This document shows, piece after piece, positions 60,604-64,000 of a DNA stretch of 64,000 bases. The stretch comes from Eutypa lata. Taxonomy: Eukaryota; Ascomycota; Sordariomycetes; Xylariales; Diatrypaceae. The notes beneath the pieces were generated by a model, which was given only the letters and a program-made list of their open reading frames with translations, ran no database searches and was not told the DNA's origin. Every line of letters begins with the position of its first letter. Position 1 is the stretch's first letter. The position numbers and the translations under genes were made by a program. The stretch covers positions 1,984,001 through 2,048,000 of the forward strand of contig JAKULF010000008.1 of the NCBI GenBank assembly GCA_022661535.1, in the 5' to 3' direction.

Positions 60604-63144
60604 TCATCCCACCGCGACGAAGTATGACATTGAATCTCTGGTCCGTACATGCGAATCCGGAAGACATGTCATAGTGACTGGTTGAACGACATTTAACTGT
60701 CGGTCGATCTCTGTATATCCAACTGCGCTTGATGGTGCTGGGCTTTCTGTGATGGTCTCTTCAACTGTTTGGGTTGACCCTGTAAAAAAATTGTCTTGCT
60801 GTGCATCGGGTATTTGTTCAGCCCTAGTTTTCTTGTCTCGAGATTGTCTCCGTATGTGGTATTCAACAAGAGGTTCCAATGGCATTGTGTACCAGTTCGG
60901 GTATAAGACTCTCAGCCATCTTTGTCTTTTAACGCCTAGATATGAGAATAGGATAATTTTGAGGAAATCCTCCAAATCAAGGACTTTTTCTTCCACTTCT
61001 CTGATAGAGCGGCTATAGTGACGATTATCTGGTCGATGAAACGTAACCGCGTCAGGGCCGTAAAAACTTATGGAGGTTCTGGAACACATATTTTCTGATT
61101 GCCCAGCTAGTTTCAGTCTCCTCGCAAGTTGGGGATTAGGTATACCTTGAACGAGCTGGGCCTTGATGTGATCCTGTGTCATGGAATCCCCATGCAATTC
61201 TAAACTTTCGAGGGCATTGCTCAAAGCAGGAAGATATACCTGCTGGCGCTGGCTCTCATGCGGCCCAGAAAAGAGAACGGAAGCTGGGTCAAGATCAAGC
61301 CCAGTTGTTATTTTGATAATCATTGCCTTTGCTTGGTTCGCCAGGACTTTACCCTTCCTTTCCAGATCCTGAAGTCGCTTATCGATTGATAATAATCTCG
61401 CGATGGTTTCATAATTTTCGAACGCTATCCGGTCCCATTGACTCGCATTGAAGATTTTGACAGCTGCGTCAAGCCGGGAGACCAAAGAACCAGGAGACTC
61501 TAAGGCTTCTAACACTTTCCACTGTAGCCGAATTGACGCATTCAACTCGAACCGAATTTTTGCAGTGCTCAAGAGGTACTCAAGCCGAAGTAACGAGCGC
61601 ACATGGACGTCATCAACGACGCTTAAGGCATTATGTAATGGTAAGCCACAGATACGAATCAAGTTGGAGAGACTGTCAACTACTTTGAGGGACATTGCCG
61701 CAGTAGACAGCCGCAGAGTACGATCGAGCATCACAACAAAGTTTCGAAGATTTTTGACGATTCCCCTAACCATATGGCGTGCCGTGGAATGATCAACAGC
61801 GGCTAGGCATGCGGTGAGAAGCTTTTGAAGAGTCTGTATAGGGATCAAGCTACCGTTGCGTATGCATGCAATAAATATCATGCTCGCGGCTGATAGGTCC
61901 CCATGGTGTAACCAGCCTCTTATAATTGAATCGAAAACATCACTGCCTCGCTGTGCTCGTTCAACAAAGGCATGCTTGCGGCTGGCACAATGCTCCGAAG
62001 CCCACGCCAGCCACTCCTTGGAGTAAATGCTGTCTTTAGAAACAATGGAGAAGTGTAAACCGGTATCTTTCACGCCTCTCATCCGCGCGATTATGTTTCG
62101 AAGACCTCGGAGATCATCTTTTGCGCGGTAGTGGTTCAAGAGACAGACCATCGTCTGCTGAGTTGCAGGCCAAGCCGTATCATGGATGTATGAGTCGACG
62201 ACAATCTGAGCAAGGTCAGACCGCTGGATCCGGTTGAATCCAGCAATGAGGGCATTGTAAGTGTGAATAGTAGGCGGGAAGCTCGAAGTTAATAGGTTGT
62301 AGCAGATATTGCCAACAGCTTCAGTAGAGCTAGATGCTCGGTTGAAAATGCGCCGGACAGATTCGCTTAGAAGTGATCGAGTGTTTCGAGATTTGGTAGG
62401 ATCTGACAGTGGATGCGCATAGCTCGGGTAGTGTAGCCCTGTCCTTATAGAATCTAGCTCCTTCAAAATATTCTCTTCCGCTTTAGTGAGTGGGTTGCCG
62501 GTCTCTTCATCACTTTGGCCTACGACGTCGCTCCTGCGTACTTGACTTTGCCCAATCAAACGATTGATTAACTGCACGATAGTATTTGTCGTCATTTCCA
62601 GTTGCGTCGAAGACCTAGGTTCTCGAAGAGCGAATCTTGGATCGTTTTCTTCTGCGACGATGGTGGCTTCAACCCTTACCCAATCTATCTGATCTTGCAT
62701 CCATGTTGAGCGACCAGAGGGGTTTCGAGTGACGTCGCATAGCGAGGCTAGTTCTTCTAAGAGAGAACTGGTATTCTTCTCAAGCCTCTTTTTTGCAGCA
62801 GATCGATTTCTACGCTCATTCCTTTTAGTGGTAGGCGATTTATCGTAATCTTGGAGTGGCTCATTCAATGGACCTTCTTGTATTCCCGGATTGCCCAAAG
62901 CGGCTTTCGCCCTTTCAAGCCTTTCGTCAAGCTCTTTTCTCCTAGCATCCTTCCTGTTGGCATCGATTATAGTTGCCGAACCAAGTATTGTCGTATAGCA
63001 AGCAGTAAAGAGATCGGCAGCGGTGACCTTTCGTCGTGATGCGGCAGTCGTCGAGCGACGTACTAAGGTATTCGTCGTATTCAAGCAGAGTCTACAATGG
63101 CAGGAAGACTGCAACTGGACAGCCCGTGACCACATTGCATGCAT
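60604..63144 (-). CDS. Pentatricopeptide-repeat (PPR) protein, probably mitochondrial
   Basis: Single uninterrupted exon of 846 codons, presumably acting in mitochondrial RNA maturation, stability or translation, as fungal PPR proteins do. The N-terminus (MHAMWSRAVQLQSS, then TLVRRSTTAASRRKV) is rich in Arg and Ser and nearly free of acidic residues, as expected of a mitochondrial targeting peptide. The Met three codons downstream (63135) is an equally good start. A clear PPR unit is PTIHTYNALIAGFNRIQRSD followed by a second helix pair (ATQQTMVCLLNHYRAKDDLRG), at about 290-350. The remainder is alpha-helical with weaker repeats. The C-terminal 60 residues are hydrophilic. Which transcript it binds cannot be told. 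It is divergent from the CZIB gene across about 350 bases. Confidence 0.8.
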   Translation of the reverse strand: MHAMWSRAVQLQSSCHCRLCLNTTNTLVRRSTTAASRRKVTAADLFTACYTTILGSATIIDANRKDARRKELDERLERAKAALGNPGIQEGPLNEPLQDYDKSPTTKRNERRNRSAAKKRLEKNTSSLLEELASLCDVTRNPSGRSTWMQDQIDWVRVEATIVAEENDPRFALREPRSSTQLEMTTNTIVQLINRLIGQSQVRRSDVVGQSDEETGNPLTKAEENILKELDSIRTGLHYPSYAHPLSDPTKSRNTRSLLSESVRRIFNRASSSTEAVGNICYNLLTSSFPPTIHTYNALIAGFNRIQRSDLAQIVVDSYIHDTAWPATQQTMVCLLNHYRAKDDLRGLRNIIARMRGVKDTGLHFSIVSKDSIYSKEWLAWASEHCASRKHAFVERAQRGSDVFDSIIRGWLHHGDLSAASMIFIACIRNGSLIPIQTLQKLLTACLAAVDHSTARHMVRGIVKNLRNFVVMLDRTLRLSTAAMSLKVVDSLSNLIRICGLPLHNALSVVDDVHVRSLLRLEYLLSTAKIRFELNASIRLQWKVLEALESPGSLVSRLDAAVKIFNASQWDRIAFENYETIARLLSIDKRLQDLERKGKVLANQAKAMIIKITTGLDLDPASVLFSGPHESQRQQVYLPALSNALESLELHGDSMTQDHIKAQLVQGIPNPQLARRLKLAGQSENMCSRTSISFYGPDAVTFHRPDNRHYSRSIREVEEKVLDLEDFLKIILFSYLGVKRQRWLRVLYPNWYTMPLEPLVEYHIRRQSRDKKTRAEQIPDAQQDNFFTGSTQTVEETITESPAPSSAVGYTEIDRQLNVVQPVTMTCLPDSHVRTRDSMSYFVAVG

Positions 63145-63498
63145 GCCTCACTCTAGGCATGTCGACTGGGCTAACGTAAAAGCCCAATTGATGGCAATGT
63201 GTTTCCGGGCCAGAGGTTGGTGTTGATTTCTTGGGTTTCGTTTGGCAGTGATGAAATTCAACCCGGATGAGGTCAATTGATCAACCAACGAATCAAGGCG
63301 TGTAAGTGTGGGACGATGTTTGGTCATTAAGCTACTGGTCTGAGCTTTCTTCTCCACTAATTCATCCGACTGAGCATCATATCTCTTCACTAATGTTAAT
63401 CCTGATATCTTCAATATATTTAAGACCGTGATACATAACCTCATAACATCATAGTCAATGCCTATAGTATGATAAATATCTCATAAGAGGCTCTTAAG
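63145..63498. promoter_or_regulatory. Shared divergent promoter region of the PPR and CZIB genes
   Basis: 354 bases separate the start codons of the two head-to-head genes. No TATA box or named site is obvious; the part nearest the CZIB start is AT-rich. Shared regulation is an inference from the layout only. Confidence 0.4.
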
Positions 63499-64000
63499 AT
63501 GTTTGCACTAGTTTTGACTGCTGAGTTAAATGGGTAAAAAAAGAACTCTCTTCTAAGCTAGCTGTTTGTCTTACAGATTAGAACCTTTTATTAACTTAGA
63601 ATACTAGTGTTACCAACCTACGGCCCAAGGATAACGCTGAGACCCCATTCTGGTACACATTCACGGTACAATGCACATCATGCCGAGAGACTCATGGGAA
63701 CGAGATTGCCGTGAGCAGATTTGTAAGAAGCTAGACGTACACCTTTGCTTTTATTGCATAACAATCATTAACATCGAGTTTTGTAGGAAGCGAACGAATT
63801 AAGTGGCAGCAGGGGAGAAGCCAACTTTGTGTGGAAATGCAAGAACTGCAAGGTTAGTTTAGTTGTTGATCGAATAACTTCGGGCGTTCTTTTCTCTTAA
63901 TAATTCCTATTTATATTATGCCTAACGCCTATATAGCGCGAATCATCTGCTTCTATCAAAACAGCACCTAAGTCCTATGAGCAGACAGAACCACCAAAGC
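63499..64000 (+). CDS. CXXC motif zinc-binding protein (CZIB / DUF866 family), 3' truncated by window edge
   Basis: Small conserved eukaryotic protein of the DUF866/UPF0587 family, which binds zinc through two CxxC pairs; cellular role poorly defined. Exons 63499-63533, 63608-63722, 63787-63852 and 63937 to beyond the window edge. The spliced start reads MFALVLTAELNGVTNLRPKD, then PFWYTFTVQCTSCRETHGNE (first CxxC), SGSRGEANFVWKCKNCKRES (second CxxC), and SASIKTAPKSYEQTEPPK at the window end. The gene starts at the only Met in frame with these exons. Introns are 74, 64 and 84 nt, GT..AG. The remaining roughly half of the protein lies outside the window. It was found by splicing short exons, none of which is long by itself. 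Family assignment is strong. Confidence 0.88.

Overview
The window is nuclear DNA of a filamentous ascomycete, most likely a Sordariomycete. Genes carry several short GT..AG introns (about 50-160 nt). The gene content is typical of that group: a NUC-2/PHO81 phosphate regulator, a secreted GH5 endoglucanase, an i-AAA protease, a TAF10 subunit, and a large mitochondrial PPR protein. Broken genes carry stop codons of the kind repeat-induced point mutation (RIP) makes. No bacterial-style operons, rRNA genes or CRISPR arrays were seen. All exon boundaries were read by eye from splice sites, frame and family resemblance.

Left part (1-24.3 kb), a normal but loose gene region. In order: the 3' part of TAF10 (+), mitochondrial ribosomal protein uS19m (-, four exons with a 16-nt microexon), a secreted GH5 endoglucanase (+, six exons), a 3.7-kb gene-free stretch, the ubiquitin-chain elongation factor E4/UFD2 (-, seven exons), a 3.5-kb gene-free stretch, an unrecognised cysteine-rich single-pass membrane protein (+), a tRNA-like element at 18.4 kb, an extended SDR / GRE2-like reductase (-), and a four-finger C2H2 transcription factor (-).

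Middle part (24.3-49.7 kb), a gene desert of about 25 kb. No intact protein-coding gene could be supported. It holds microsatellites rich in GGTA/TACC, GTAC and ATAC units, small tandem repeats, a short telomere-like stretch at 43.6 kb, a decayed Ty3/gypsy polyprotein relic (about 47.0-48.1 kb), and a second tRNA-like element (48.7-48.9 kb).

Right part (49.7-64 kb), a denser region of conserved eukaryotic genes. In order: the mitochondrial i-AAA protease (-), a nonsense-riddled amino-acid permease pseudogene (-), the SPX-ankyrin-GDPD regulator NUC-2/PHO81 (-), a PPR-type mitochondrial protein (-), and, divergent from it across about 350 bp, the 5' part of a CXXC zinc-binding protein (CZIB/DUF866, +).

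The genes do not form an obvious cluster or pathway. They are unlinked housekeeping, mitochondrial, nutrient-sensing and secreted functions. The least explained items are the cysteine-rich membrane protein, the two tRNA-like elements with split halves, and the large gene desert with its transposon relic.
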